This document shows, piece by piece, positions 9,164 to 17,072 of a stretch of DNA of 40,175 nt. Below the pieces are notes generated by a model that was given only the letters and a program-made list of their open reading frames with translations, was not told where the DNA came from and did no database searches. Every line of letters starts with the position of its first letter. Positions within the stretch are counted from its first letter, which is position 1. The stretch comes from Archaeoglobus sp. (lineage in GTDB: Archaea; Halobacteriota; Archaeoglobi; Archaeoglobales; Archaeoglobaceae), in assembly GCA_017656505.1 (NCBI GenBank), contig JACDNU010000020.1, positions 1 to 40,175 of the forward strand, written 5' to 3'. Position numbers and translations under genes: made by a program.

Positions 9164-9892
9164 CTAAACAAATATCTCTTGCATAACCTTTCCATACTTC
9201 TCTTTTTTAATAAGCCAGGTCCTAATCTTGTCCATAACTTCACGATGGTGTCTGAGGAAATGACTGCCATTAACTACCTTCAGGAAGTATTTAGGCTCGT
9301 TTGCAGCGTTGAAAAGCCCTTCCGCATCTTCAAACGGAATTATCTGGTCTGAAGAACCATGGACTATAAGCTTTGGGCATCTCACTTCCCTTATCCACGT
9401 TTTAGGCTCATACATTTCCATCTCTTTGAGGAATCTCGTTTTAAAGGATTCAAAATCCCTTATGCCTCTTAAAACTCCTGTGAGTTTGTTATGGGCGTAG
9501 ATCTCCCTCAACATGTCCTCTGTAATTGAATCGGAACAGCATGGTACTCCCACCAGAACAAGATTTTTCACGTTGTCCTTATTAGCAGCAACGTAGGTGC
9601 CAGCAACCCCACCCATGCTGAAGGCAACCAAGCTCACAGATGTAAACTCGCTAACGATTGCTGAAAGATCTTTCACCCAGTTCTCTATACTAAAGTCTCC
9701 TTTGCTCAATCCAGTTCCAGAAAAGTCGAATATTAAAGAATTCAGCCCCTTTTCCGCGAAACTTTTTGCAAGCTGATCGTAACCCTTCTCAATAACCGAG
9801 CCAGCTTCATACGGCAAACCATGGCAGAATACAACAACATTTTCAACATGAAATCTGAGATGCTTACCTCCAAATTCAGTGTCGAGCTTCAT
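9164..9892 (-). CDS. alpha/beta hydrolase
   Basis: A 242-residue alpha/beta-hydrolase with a complete apparent triad: the nucleophile elbow AFSMGG (S92), an Asp in HGSSDQIIPFEDAE, and the His in NGSHFLRHH. FCHGLPYEAGS supplies the oxyanion-hole HG motif, and FDFSGTGLSKG matches the hydrolase/peptidase subfamily often called serine aminopeptidase-like. The substrate is unknown; esters or amides are typical. No signal peptide is seen, so it is cytoplasmic. A TATA-like box (minus-strand TTTAATATACT near 9920) lies 28 bases before the ATG, which suggests a leaderless transcript. Confidence 0.88.
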   Translation of the reverse strand: MKLDTEFGGKHLRFHVENVVVFCHGLPYEAGSVIEKGYDQLAKSFAEKGLNSLIFDFSGTGLSKGDFSIENWVKDLSAIVSEFTSVSLVAFSMGGVAGTYVAANKDNVKNLVLVGVPCCSDSITEDMLREIYAHNKLTGVLRGIRDFESFKTRFLKEMEMYEPKTWIREVRCPKLIVHGSSDQIIPFEDAEGLFNAANEPKYFLKVVNGSHFLRHHREVMDKIRTWLIKKEKYGKVMQEIFV

Positions 9893-10059
9893 GATACTAA
9901 TAGGATTTTGAGTATATTAAATTAGGCATTTAAATTAGATTGCTAAACATTAAACTTAGTTAAAACTCAACTATCATTGAAAGGCGATTATACCCATCAA
10001 AAGTTAACTCAGAATAAATAAACTACAAATAAACTCAAAATAAATTGAATGAGAAAAGA

Positions 10060-10425
10060 TTACAGGCCAACAAGCCTTTCCAGTTCCTCCAAATCCTTCT
10101 CAGTTCTTTTTATTTCCTCTCTCTTCTTCTTAACAAGCTCCGACACTATATCTTTAATATCAAGGGTTAGCTTGTAGCTTTTCAGCGGTCGCCCTTTTCC
10201 CTTCTTTTTAAGCTCTCTCTCCTTGATCCAGTTCCATTCCTTGAGCTCTTTCATAGCTAAGCTCACTTCAGGTTGCCTTAGATTGGCAGCTCTTTCAATG
10301 TCGCGAGAGATTGCTTCACCTGATTTAGAGAGGAACACAACAACTTTTGCGATATTCCTGTTTAATCCTGCATCGGATAGTAATTTAACGATCTTTTCTT
10401 CCTTTTCGGTAAGCTCTTCAACCAT
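10060..10425 (-). CDS. winged-helix transcriptional regulator with C-terminal coiled coil
   Basis: A 121-residue regulator. Residues 15-80 form a TrmB/MarR-like winged helix (IAKVVVFLSKSGEAISRDIE, then NLRQPEVSLAMKELKEW as recognition helix, then wing KGKGRPLKSYKLT). The tail KKKREEIKRTEKDLEELERL is a Lys/Glu-rich coiled coil, probably for dimerisation. I chose ATG at 10425 because a GAGGTGG Shine-Dalgarno sequence sits 7-8 bases before it; an in-frame GTG at 10434 would overlap that site. The target is unknown. It is followed upstream by a long AT-rich gap rather than an operon. Confidence 0.8.
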   Translation of the reverse strand: MVEELTEKEEKIVKLLSDAGLNRNIAKVVVFLSKSGEAISRDIERAANLRQPEVSLAMKELKEWNWIKERELKKKGKGRPLKSYKLTLDIKDIVSELVKKKREEIKRTEKDLEELERLVGL

Positions 10426-10434
10426 TAAATCCAC

Positions 10435-10780
10435 CTCACTTGATGTTAGGATTTACTTATACTAACGACTATATAAATATTTTTCCATTAACAAATTTAT
10501 TTAAATATCTTAAATCCAAAAAAACCGGCCAAATTGGGCCAATTGAGGAAATATGGTTAATTATTCCTAATCTTAATGATTAGAATGAAAATAAAATCCT
10601 TTTCTTAAATTCAGTTGATTGACACTCATGATTGGATTAATATAAATTTTTTGTAAAATATTTCGGATCTGAATGTTTAACTTGATAAAATATATTTATA
10701 TATTTCTTTTCTTAAATTAATTTTCACTTCAACTTTCGGCAAAAGTTTAATATCCCCCAAGTTTCCTGAACTAAGATTAA
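10435..10780. other. AT-rich intergenic stretch before the tRNA
   Basis: This stretch of nearly 350 bases holds no supported gene. It is strongly AT-rich with several TATA-like runs. The only other feature is a short imperfect direct repeat, GGCCAAATT then GGGCCAATT, at about 10527-10544. The end contains the tRNA promoter. Promoter DNA for the leftward regulator must also lie here. Confidence 0.5.
10745..10754 (+). promoter_or_regulatory. TATA box of the tRNA gene
   Basis: GTTTAATATC centred about 30 bases before the mature tRNA 5' end, a good fit to an archaeal promoter with a very short 5' leader. Confidence 0.6.
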
Positions 10781-10854
10781 GCCGAGGTAGCCTAGCTGGT
10801 TGGGGCGCCTGACTCATAATCAGGAGGTCGGGGGTTCGAATCCCCCCCTCGGCA
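10781..10854 (+). tRNA. tRNA with CAT anticodon, probably elongator tRNA-Met
   Basis: A full cloverleaf can be drawn: acceptor GCCGAGG pairs with CCTCGGC, discriminator A at 10854, anticodon stem CCTGA/TCAGG with loop CTCATAA (anticodon CAT at 10815-10817), and a T arm GGGGG-TTCGAAT-CCCCC. The anticodon stem lacks the three G:C pairs of initiator tRNA, so it is not the initiator. Elongator Met is most likely; the alternative is tRNA-Ile2, whose C34 becomes agmatidine. No intron and no encoded CCA are seen. Confidence 0.93.
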
Positions 10855-10909
10855 TGCTTTTCTCAATTGCTAAATCCACTGCTAAACTGATCCGGAACGG
10901 TAAAAACCA

Positions 10910-11080
10910 TCAGATAAGAGATAAATTAGAATTCTTTACTCTCTTTAGCTTGCCATCAAAAACTCTATAGCTTACAGCTTTCTTACTCGCAAAGTCCGCA
11001 ATTGTCCTAATCTGTTCAAGCTTTAAAGCACTATACTTTTTTAGAGTCGGAATACTTCTTAAGCGGGTGCAATCTGCCCG
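10910..11080 (-). pseudogene. in-frame open extension beyond the amber stop of the zinc-ribbon gene
   Basis: Immediately after the TAG that ends the zinc-ribbon frame, the same frame stays open for 56 codons until TGA at 10910-10912. The reading is Lys/Arg-rich and protein-like (for example LKLEQIRTIADFASKK and VSYRVFDGKLKRVKN). Either the original gene was about 179 residues long and has acquired a nonsense mutation, or this is chance. A 6-bp hairpin (AGCGGG/CCCGCT) lies just after the TAG. TAG ends other intact genes here (polC, tsaC), so routine readthrough is unlikely. Confidence 0.35.
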
Positions 11081-11449
11081 CTATAAGCCTAAAATTCCTT
11101 TTTCTCTTCCCATTCTCGTAATACCCCTCATCTCCCACTCCATAACCGGCTTAAACACGCTCCCATGATTTGGACATTTATACTCCTCATTTCTGCATAC
11201 TAAGCCATCTCCATCAGCTTCAAGCTCTTCCCCACAAAAACAGGTTAAAAATTCGAGAGGTCTTTGAACTGCCTCGTTAGCATTGAGAACTTCGGTCATG
11301 TTATCTCCCCAAGCCTTTGATGGATTGTAACATTCATTGCAAACAGGACAGCAACCGATGAGCTCAATGTTATCTTGAGATAGTTTTCTGCCGCAGTAAG
11401 AGCATTCAAGCAGTTTATCGGACTCTGATAAACGCTGTGCGTCAATCAC
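11081..11449 (-). CDS. zinc-ribbon protein of unknown function
   Basis: A 122-residue protein with several metal-binding Cys pairs: CSYCGRK near residue 16, CCPVCNEC near 33, CFCGEE near 70 and a later C with CPNHG near 92. I do not recognise a family. The arrangement suggests two small zinc ribbons, and a nucleic-acid or protein-binding role is only a guess. The GTG start follows a GGGAGG run by one or two bases, closer than normal, so the true start is uncertain. It is divergent from hicB. The frame continues open past its TAG stop, so the gene may be truncated. Confidence 0.6.
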   Translation of the reverse strand: MIDAQRLSESDKLLECSYCGRKLSQDNIELIGCCPVCNECYNPSKAWGDNMTEVLNANEAVQRPLEFLTCFCGEELEADGDGLVCRNEEYKCPNHGSVFKPVMEWEMRGITRMGREKGILGL

Positions 11450-11468
11450 ACCTCCCTGAAAAGAGCAG

Positions 11469-11505
11469 AAGAGTTAATCAAACCAAGCCCTCGATAGTAA
11501 CTCTT
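11469..11505. promoter_or_regulatory. inverted repeat in the hicB / zinc-ribbon divergent region
   Basis: AAGAGTTA (11469-11476) and its exact reverse complement TAACTCTT (11498-11505) are separated by 21 bases. It lies between two divergent genes and just before the HicB antitoxin gene, so it could be an operator. HicB here lacks an obvious DNA-binding domain, so the binder is unknown. Confidence 0.3.
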
Positions 11506-11532
11506 TTCTACTTCTTCTACCAATTCTAATGC

Positions 11533-11745
11533 ATGAAATTCAAGGTCATCCTTGAAGAGGCTGAAGAAGGCGGATACGTTGTTTATGTTCCTTCTCTGCC
11601 GGGATGCGTTTCTCAGGGTGAAACGCGAGAGGAGGCTATTGAAAATATCAAGGAGGCTATTGAAGTCTATCTGGATATTGATGATGCTCAGATTGATGCT
11701 GAAATCAAGGGCAAGAAGGCTGAAGTTGTAGAGATCTCTGTGTGA
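11533..11745 (+). CDS. hicB: HicB-family antitoxin
   Basis: A 70-residue short-form HicB. The RNase-H-like partial fold is clear: FKVILEEAEEGGYVVYVPSLPGC, then SQGETREEAIENIKEAIEVYL. It has no C-terminal ribbon-helix-helix or HTH domain, unlike longer HicB proteins, so self-regulation by DNA binding is uncertain. It should neutralise the HicA toxin encoded 25 bases downstream. The antitoxin-first order differs from the classical hicAB order but is common in archaea and cyanobacteria. No Shine-Dalgarno precedes the ATG. Confidence 0.9.
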   Translation: MKFKVILEEAEEGGYVVYVPSLPGCVSQGETREEAIENIKEAIEVYLDIDDAQIDAEIKGKKAEVVEISV

Positions 11746-11770
11746 CGATCCTCTAAGATCGGTGATCTCT

Positions 11771-11995
11771 TTGAAACTTCCTGTGGTTTCTGGTGAAGAT
11801 ACTGTTAAGGCTTTATCTAAGGCTGGTTTCAGAGTCGTAAGGCAAAAAGGAAGCCACGTCCGGATGGAGAAAAAGACGGAATCCAAAGTCACCAAAGTTA
11901 CAGTCCCGTTGCATCGCTCGCTGAAAAAGGGAACGCTGAAAATCATCCTGAAACAAGCTGGTTTGAGTGTTGAGGAGTTCGCTAAGCTACTCTGA
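11771..11995 (+). CDS. hicA: HicA-family mRNA interferase toxin
   Basis: A 74-residue HicA toxin with a double-stranded-RNA-binding-like fold. The catalytic His is in QKGSHVRM (H29), after KALSKAGFRVVR; the tail GTLKIILKQAGLSVEEF is typical. HicA cleaves mRNA until bound by HicB. I chose the TTG at 11771 because GGTGATC (11761-11767), complementary to the archaeal 16S 3' end, lies just before it, and the product then begins MKLPVVSG as in the family. A GTG at 11762 is inside that site and is less likely. Intact by sequence. Confidence 0.9.
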   Translation: MKLPVVSGEDTVKALSKAGFRVVRQKGSHVRMEKKTESKVTKVTVPLHRSLKKGTLKIILKQAGLSVEEFAKLL

Positions 11996-12080
11996 TTTTC
12001 CATTTTTCAACCCTCCAGCCCGAAAATCGTCAGCCTTCTTTGCATGAAGCCTTAAAGTCGGAATCGAACGACTTCTTCGA

Positions 12081-12461
12081 TTAAATAATAACCGGAATGC
12101 TTACCTCTATTTCGTCGTAAGGAACTATGGGTTTCTTACTCTTCCTTTTTTTCCACCTTTCTTCCTTGAATTCAACAAATCCAAGTTTACTCAGGAATTC
12201 AAGATCTCTCATAACAGCAGATCTGTCCCTTTCGAGTAACTTAGAGAGTTCGTAAATGCTATTCGGCTTCCTGTTCTTGATTACTTGAAGTATTCTGATT
12301 CTTTCAGGAGTGAGAATCTTCCTCAAATCGTCGAGATTATCCACCACGATCTTTTCATCTTTAAACTCTTCTCTCCCTTCGACCTTCCTGAAAGCATCAA
12401 CTACCTCTTCCAAATCCTCCTCCAAAGGTCTAACAACGACCTTGATTTCCTTAACTTTCAT
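12081..12461 (-). CDS. TumA-like antitoxin, winged-helix (HVO_A0114 type)
   Basis: A 126-residue winged-helix protein. Residues 45-105 hold the DNA-binding part: LTPERIRILQVIKNRKPNSIYELSKLLERDRSAVMRDLEFLSKLGFV followed by a basic wing KERWKKRKSKKP. It resembles the HVO_A0114/COG4190 group, which pairs with TumE-type toxins. It overlaps the upstream toxin gene by 11 bases, so the two are translated together. The expected role is to neutralise TumE and repress the pair. A repeated AACTATA site lies before the operon. Family identity is from memory of the group. Confidence 0.8.
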   Translation of the reverse strand: MKVKEIKVVVRPLEEDLEEVVDAFRKVEGREEFKDEKIVVDNLDDLRKILTPERIRILQVIKNRKPNSIYELSKLLERDRSAVMRDLEFLSKLGFVEFKEERWKKRKSKKPIVPYDEIEVSIPVII

Positions 12462-12744
12462 ACATATCCCTCCTCAACTCTTTCACATCCTCAAGGAATT
12501 TTCTGACGAGGTTTTCCCAATCATCAAATTCTATCTTCTCTTCTCTATCAAAGTAATGCTTGTGATGGCTTTTTCCTCTCTCATTATCGTAACCTAGAAC
12601 TCTTCTTCCCTCCTTGATGTAAGCAAGGGAGTACTTCACTCCTTCCGGAAAGTCCTCAGATTTTGGGACTTCCCAGATTTTTATTTCCATGATGTCCCCT
12701 TCTGGGAAGATCCTCTTCAGGTGGTATCTGAGCTTTGCCACCAA
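12451..12744 (-). CDS. TumE-like toxin (DUF6516)
   Basis: A 97-residue protein with the features of the TumE/DUF6516 family: an early EIKIWEVP strand, then KYSLAYIKEGRRVLGYDNERGK and the His-rich SHHKHYFDREEKI, then a C-terminal helix LVRKFLEDVKELRRD. The family is the toxin partner of HVO_A0114-like antitoxins; its chemistry is not something I can infer from the sequence. The start is TTG at 12744 or GTG at 12741; a TATA-like box (12765-12773) puts transcription start at about 12742, which favours a leaderless GTG or TTG start. Toxin-first order with overlap is usual. Confidence 0.82.
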   Translation of the reverse strand: MVAKLRYHLKRIFPEGDIMEIKIWEVPKSEDFPEGVKYSLAYIKEGRRVLGYDNERGKSHHKHYFDREEKIEFDDWENLVRKFLEDVKELRRDMYES

Positions 12745-12770
12745 TATGTGATATAGCAGGTCACCTATTT

Positions 12771-12823
12771 AACTATATCGGAACTCATTTGGAACTATAA
12801 TTTTTTATTTCAATTGTATAGTT
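12771..12823. promoter_or_regulatory. three AACTATA sites before the tumE/tumA pair
   Basis: AACTATA occurs at 12771-12777 and 12793-12799, and its reverse complement TATAGTT at 12817-12823, at spacings of 22 and 24 bases. The first site touches the toxin gene's TATA box. The spacing of about two helical turns suggests an operator, perhaps for the winged-helix antitoxin. Confidence 0.4.
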
Positions 12824-12894
12824 TATTTAGCCAATACACCACCTTAAATTCTCTATGCAGCTGTTTTCCAAATAGGTCGCAGCTAATTCAAAAA

Positions 12895-14019
12895 TTACTC
12901 GTACCTCAAAGCTTCAATTGGTTCTAACTTGCTTGCTTTCCAAGCAGGATATAGGCCGCTTGCCACAGCAGTTAGAATACCCACAGAAAATCCTTCTGCC
13001 ACATAGAAAACTGAAGAAAGATCGAGGATATATGAAGTGGTGAAACCCATCATCGAAATGATGAGATAACCTCCTACCAGACTCATCCCTGCCCCCACAA
13101 CACTTCCTATTAGCCCTAAAATTAAAGCCTCTAAAAGGAATATTCTGAGGATCGTTTCTCTAAAAGCCCCAATGGCTCTCATAACTCCGATTTCTTTTGT
13201 TCTCTCCATTGTTGACATCAGCATGATGTTCAGGATGCTAACTCCGGCAACGAGCAACGAAATTGCTGCTATCGCTGTCAGAAACTGTGTCATTGTCGAC
13301 AGACTTGCTTCGATGTTCTCTATCAGCGATTCAAAGTCCCTAATGTCAACCTTCTCGTCTCTCCTATTTACAGCATGATCAATGCTTTTCTCAACCGTAT
13401 CGATGTAATCCAAGCTCTCAACCTGAATAACAACGGAGGTGTAACCTCGGTCAAAAAGCTTGTCAAAATCCTCGACTGATAGGAAAACGGCATTGTCAGG
13501 GCTTAATCCAACACTAATTCCTTGAGACTCCAATATTCCCGCAACCTTGAACTGCTCGCCACCAACAGTAAGTTTGCTACCTAGATTGAGTCCAAAATCT
13601 TCTGCAAGCTGGTATCCAACAACAGCCGAACCCTTAAGTTTTATACTTCCTTCGTAGGGCTCGTAAAGCTTTTTCAGGTCCTCCTCATCTATCCCATATA
13701 CTGTCAGAAAAGCCTTTGAGTCCTTATATTTCACCATTTCCCTTTTATCCTTTACCGGAATTGCGTAATCTATGTAGCTAGTTTTCTTTATGAGCTTGAT
13801 ATCATCTTCATCTATTTCCGTAAATCCCTCAGAATGTTTTGGTGACACTATAATCGTATCTGCCAGATCCTCAAATCTTTCGAGAACGCTTTGCCTCATC
13901 GAATTTCCGAAAATACCTATGGAGGCAACTGCCATAACACCGATTATTATTCCCACAATTGCAAGAATGCTCCTTGTTTTAGCCCTCTGAAGGTTCCTTC
14001 TCGCGAGCTCAAGATACAT
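12895..14019 (-). CDS. MacB/FtsX-type ABC transporter permease
   Basis: A 374-residue permease of the MacB/LolCE group. There is one transmembrane helix near residues 18-40 (SILAIVGIIIGVMAVASIGIF), a large extracytoplasmic MacB-PCD domain (about 45-235), then three helices in the C-terminal FtsX domain, with the conserved TKEIGVMRAIGA segment after the second helix and YPAWKASKLEPIEALRYE at the end. Such permeases usually drive export or mechanical work outside the membrane, not import. It overlaps the ATPase gene by 11 bases. It probably works as a homodimer with the ATPase and the extracytoplasmic protein of the same operon. Confidence 0.93.
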   Translation of the reverse strand: MYLELARRNLQRAKTRSILAIVGIIIGVMAVASIGIFGNSMRQSVLERFEDLADTIIVSPKHSEGFTEIDEDDIKLIKKTSYIDYAIPVKDKREMVKYKDSKAFLTVYGIDEEDLKKLYEPYEGSIKLKGSAVVGYQLAEDFGLNLGSKLTVGGEQFKVAGILESQGISVGLSPDNAVFLSVEDFDKLFDRGYTSVVIQVESLDYIDTVEKSIDHAVNRRDEKVDIRDFESLIENIEASLSTMTQFLTAIAAISLLVAGVSILNIMLMSTMERTKEIGVMRAIGAFRETILRIFLLEALILGLIGSVVGAGMSLVGGYLIISMMGFTTSYILDLSSVFYVAEGFSVGILTAVASGLYPAWKASKLEPIEALRYE

Positions 14020-14692
14020 CTTCCACCTCTATTCTGCCATCTCTGATATTCACAACCCTGTCCGCAAAATCAGAGAGTGAAGGGTCGTGGGTGACTAGGA
14101 TTACCGTTACTCCCTCGTTTTTATTCAGTTCTCTTATTATTTTCATGACAGCTTCTCCGCTTTTCGTATCCAGGTTACCCGTTGGTTCATCGCAGAGCAG
14201 AATTGTCGGATTGTTTGCTAATGCTCTAGCTATCGCAACCCTTTGCTGTTGCCCACCACTGAGCTCCGTGGGCTTTCTATTTGCAACCTCCTCGATACCA
14301 ACCTGCTTGAGCAACTCCTTCGCCTTGGCTTCTCTTTCCCCTCCATTCATTCCGCAGAAGATTAAAGGTAGTTCGACGTTTTCCAGTGCCGTGAGGGTGG
14401 GAATCAAATTGTATTGCTGAAAGACAAAACCAATGCTGTCCCTTCTCAGTTTTGTTAGCTCTCTGTCGTTGAGGTTCGATATCTCTATTCCACTGATCTT
14501 CACCTCACCTCTCGTCGGTTTGTCGAGGCAACCGATTAGATGGAGGAGGGTTGATTTTCCGCTACCTGAAGGGCCCATAATTGCAACGAATTCTCCTTTT
14601 TTGACACTCAGGTTGACTCCACTTAATGCGTGCACCTCATAGTATGCGGTTTTGTAGATTTTGTGAACGTCTATCAGCTCTATAACCTTCAT
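14009..14692 (-). CDS. ABC transporter ATP-binding protein (MacB/LolD type)
   Basis: A 227-residue ATPase with all motifs intact: Walker A GPSGSGKST (40-48), Q-loop VFQQYN, signature LSGGQQQR, Walker B ILLCDEPTGNLD and the switch His in VTHDPS. LIGCLDKPTRGEV and DEPTGNLDTKSG place it in the LolD/MacB group. It energises the permease encoded directly downstream, with overlapping ends. It follows the extracytoplasmic protein gene by 42 bases, so three genes probably share one transcript. Confidence 0.95.
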   Translation of the reverse strand: MKVIELIDVHKIYKTAYYEVHALSGVNLSVKKGEFVAIMGPSGSGKSTLLHLIGCLDKPTRGEVKISGIEISNLNDRELTKLRRDSIGFVFQQYNLIPTLTALENVELPLIFCGMNGGEREAKAKELLKQVGIEEVANRKPTELSGGQQQRVAIARALANNPTILLCDEPTGNLDTKSGEAVMKIIRELNKNEGVTVILVTHDPSLSDFADRVVNIRDGRIEVEDVS

Positions 14693-14734
14693 CTCTACAA
14701 CCTTCGCTACTTCTTCGCTACTTCCACTACCTCT

Positions 14735-16186
14735 CTACTTCTTCCTCCTCCTATGAAGGAAATAGCCTACAATCACAAGAGCAATAGCCAATCCACCTAT
14801 CAGATATGGACTTAGAAGGGGATTGGTTGCTTTAGCTCTTGTTATGGGTTGAGTTGAAGTCAATTGATACTCCTTTGTTATGCTCTTTGTCATTCCTAGC
14901 TCGTTCATCCATTCAACGGTAACTTTTACACTCCTCTCACTTCCCGTTGCTGGAATGCTGAAACTTTCAGCCTCCGAAGGCTCGATACTCCCGATGTAGT
15001 AATCCTTTCTGATCTCTCCGAAATCGAGATAGACGTAGACACCTCTAATCTTTCCAAAGCCGTTGTTGCTTACATCACCGGAAACCGAGATTTCAACCTT
15101 GGCTGTTGTGGCTGGCGAGGGTCTGAAAAGTCCTTTCGGCTGAGGCGAGGATGAGCTCTTAGTTTCAATTTCAACCCCAGCGATATCAACAGCTGGTTTA
15201 TTTAAAATCTCTAGACTAAGCTCCTTTGTTATTTTCCCCTCGTTTCCAAACTCGTCTTTGTAGTGGATGGTAAATCTCAGAACATCTTCTCCGCCGTGTT
15301 CAGGAGAGTAAAAAAGGTGTATGCTTTCGCTTTCGCCGGGTTTAAGCATAGCTATTTCTCTATTCTCCGAGAAAACACCTTTCTGCGAAGAGGCTTCGAT
15401 CCTAATGGAGAACACCGGATCATCCCTTAGATTCGTAATATTAAGCGTAACGGGAAGAACATCGTAAAGGTAGGCTGAAGTACAGGGCATCGAAATACCT
15501 ACAAATAACCCTTTCGACTCCTCAAAAGCGGGAATGAGCTTGACTGTGTAACTGTGGTAGTTCCCAGAGTTGTAAAAGGAAATGCTAAACTCATAGCTCT
15601 CATTCTGACTCGCGTAGAACTTTATCGGAGCCTTTGCTGTTTCAGAGATTTCAGCAATGTATATCCTCTCGGGTTCAGAATCAAAGAGAGGATCTATGAC
15701 GACCTTCTCTATCTTCAGCGGGGTTGAAACAACAATACTTACTTCATTAACTTCTCCCAGTCTTACATTGCTGTCCAAAGATATCTCAGGCGGCTTTTCT
15801 TCCACGTAAATCGTAAAAGTTGTGTAGACAGCCTTGCTTCCGGAGTAAACCTTAACCCTTACATCCTGCGTTCCGCTCTCCAGTGCTTTAATCGAGAACT
15901 GGAGATGATGGGTTGATTGGGGTGGAATGTAGCCGACATCCAAGAAATCGGTTGAAGAGATGCCATCACCATCTATCTGAACTGACGAAACTCTGACACT
16001 TTGAGTATTTGGATTGTAAAGGGTGAGCGTAACCTCCGCCACATCACCGACAAAGAGCTTATTGGGACTTACGGTTATGCTCTGAATTGCAACGGTCTGT
16101 ATTTCCTCCTGTGCAGTAGCTAGCTGCATAAGGAGCAGAAATACTGCTGTCAAGAGCATTACTCTGAATTTCATTCTCCATGACAT
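14735..16186 (-). CDS. secreted, membrane-anchored CARDB/S-layer-like protein of the ABC exporter operon
   Basis: A 483-residue extracytoplasmic protein. It has an N-terminal signal peptide (FRVMLLTAVFLLLMQLATAQ), repeated beta-sandwich segments of the CARDB/NEW3 type (for example VTLTLYNPNTQSVRVSSVQI and VTLNITNLRDDPVFSIRIEA), and a C-terminal helix YLIGGLAIALVIVGYFL followed by HRRRKK, which anchors it facing outward. This domain layout resembles the COG1361 S-layer-like group, often beside MacB-type ABC genes in archaea. It may present or receive the exported substrate. A TATA-like box near 16207-16217 lies about 26-28 bases before the ATG; Met5 is an alternative start. Confidence 0.85.
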   Translation of the reverse strand: MSWRMKFRVMLLTAVFLLLMQLATAQEEIQTVAIQSITVSPNKLFVGDVAEVTLTLYNPNTQSVRVSSVQIDGDGISSTDFLDVGYIPPQSTHHLQFSIKALESGTQDVRVKVYSGSKAVYTTFTIYVEEKPPEISLDSNVRLGEVNEVSIVVSTPLKIEKVVIDPLFDSEPERIYIAEISETAKAPIKFYASQNESYEFSISFYNSGNYHSYTVKLIPAFEESKGLFVGISMPCTSAYLYDVLPVTLNITNLRDDPVFSIRIEASSQKGVFSENREIAMLKPGESESIHLFYSPEHGGEDVLRFTIHYKDEFGNEGKITKELSLEILNKPAVDIAGVEIETKSSSSPQPKGLFRPSPATTAKVEISVSGDVSNNGFGKIRGVYVYLDFGEIRKDYYIGSIEPSEAESFSIPATGSERSVKVTVEWMNELGMTKSITKEYQLTSTQPITRAKATNPLLSPYLIGGLAIALVIVGYFLHRRRKK

Positions 16187-16356
16187 GAGATTAAATTATT
16201 TTAGGTGTTATTTAAGCAAGATGAAATAAAAATGTGCATTTGAAGTCCATTTTTGAATGCAGCACTCAGTTTTGGATTTTTAACATGGTTAGAACTAGCC
16301 TAGACATGGATTTAAAATCCATCTTCCTTATATATTATCGCAGAAAAATGTAATCC

Positions 16357-17064
16357 ATGCCATCAAACGTTCCGATCTACCTCAGAACGCCACCCATAGG
16401 ATTCTTCGCAATCGAATTGGTTTACTCAGCCATAGTCGTATTTCTCTGCCTTCTAATATACTTCAAAACAAAAGAAATCTACGACTTGTCGAAGTATAAA
16501 GGCATATACCACTTCAGAAACGCTTTTCTATTTCTTTCACTCGCCTATCTCGTGAGATTCTTCATTGCAAGCCTCGCTTTTTCAATTCAGCTTTTTGATT
16601 CGAGAATCGAAGTCTCTCCAAACGAGTGGCTCATGGTCAGATCGCTCATCCTGTTTATAAGCTACTTTAGTTTCATGGCGATATTCTCCTTAGCTTGCAG
16701 CCTACTCTGGAGAAAACTTGAATCGGGAATTTTGCAGCACGATGTTGTACTCCATGCAATTGCATTGGGCTTATCGAGTTTTATTTTTCTGACAAGATCG
16801 TATTGCCTCTTCATCCTGTTTCATATAGCCTCTCTACCAATTCTTATTCTCACAGCAGTTATAAATTACAGAAGTTCGGAGAAGAGAGGGCCATTTATCT
16901 CCCAAATCTACATAATTTACTTCCTGCTGTTTGCTTTCTGGGTTGTGAATATAGCATTTCTCCCGCTTAGAGGTCTTCAGATTGAGCTGAGAATACCATT
17001 CTACGCAGCATCGGTTCTTATCATGTCTTTAATCGCATACAGGGTTGTCAAGATCGTATCCTGA
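16357..17064 (+). CDS. seven-helix membrane protein of unknown function
   Basis: A 235-residue integral membrane protein with about seven hydrophobic helices and almost no soluble domain. The first helix is FFAIELVYSAIVVFLCLLIYF and the last is YAASVLIMSLIAYRVVKIV. I recognise no catalytic motif. It lies 8 bases before a small winged-helix gene, so the two are almost surely co-transcribed; a membrane sensor with a separate DNA-binding partner is possible, but inferred only from context. A TATA-like box TTATATATTA (16329-16338) lies about 24 bases before the ATG. Confidence 0.8.
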   Translation: MPSNVPIYLRTPPIGFFAIELVYSAIVVFLCLLIYFKTKEIYDLSKYKGIYHFRNAFLFLSLAYLVRFFIASLAFSIQLFDSRIEVSPNEWLMVRSLILFISYFSFMAIFSLACSLLWRKLESGILQHDVVLHAIALGLSSFIFLTRSYCLFILFHIASLPILILTAVINYRSSEKRGPFISQIYIIYFLLFAFWVVNIAFLPLRGLQIELRIPFYAASVLIMSLIAYRVVKIVS

Positions 17065-17072
17065 GGGGTAAA

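Noticed and set aside
10910-11083. Pyrrolysine readthrough of the zinc-ribbon TAG
   Set aside because: TAG is used as a normal stop in polC and tsaC here and no pyl genes are visible; kept only as a remote option.
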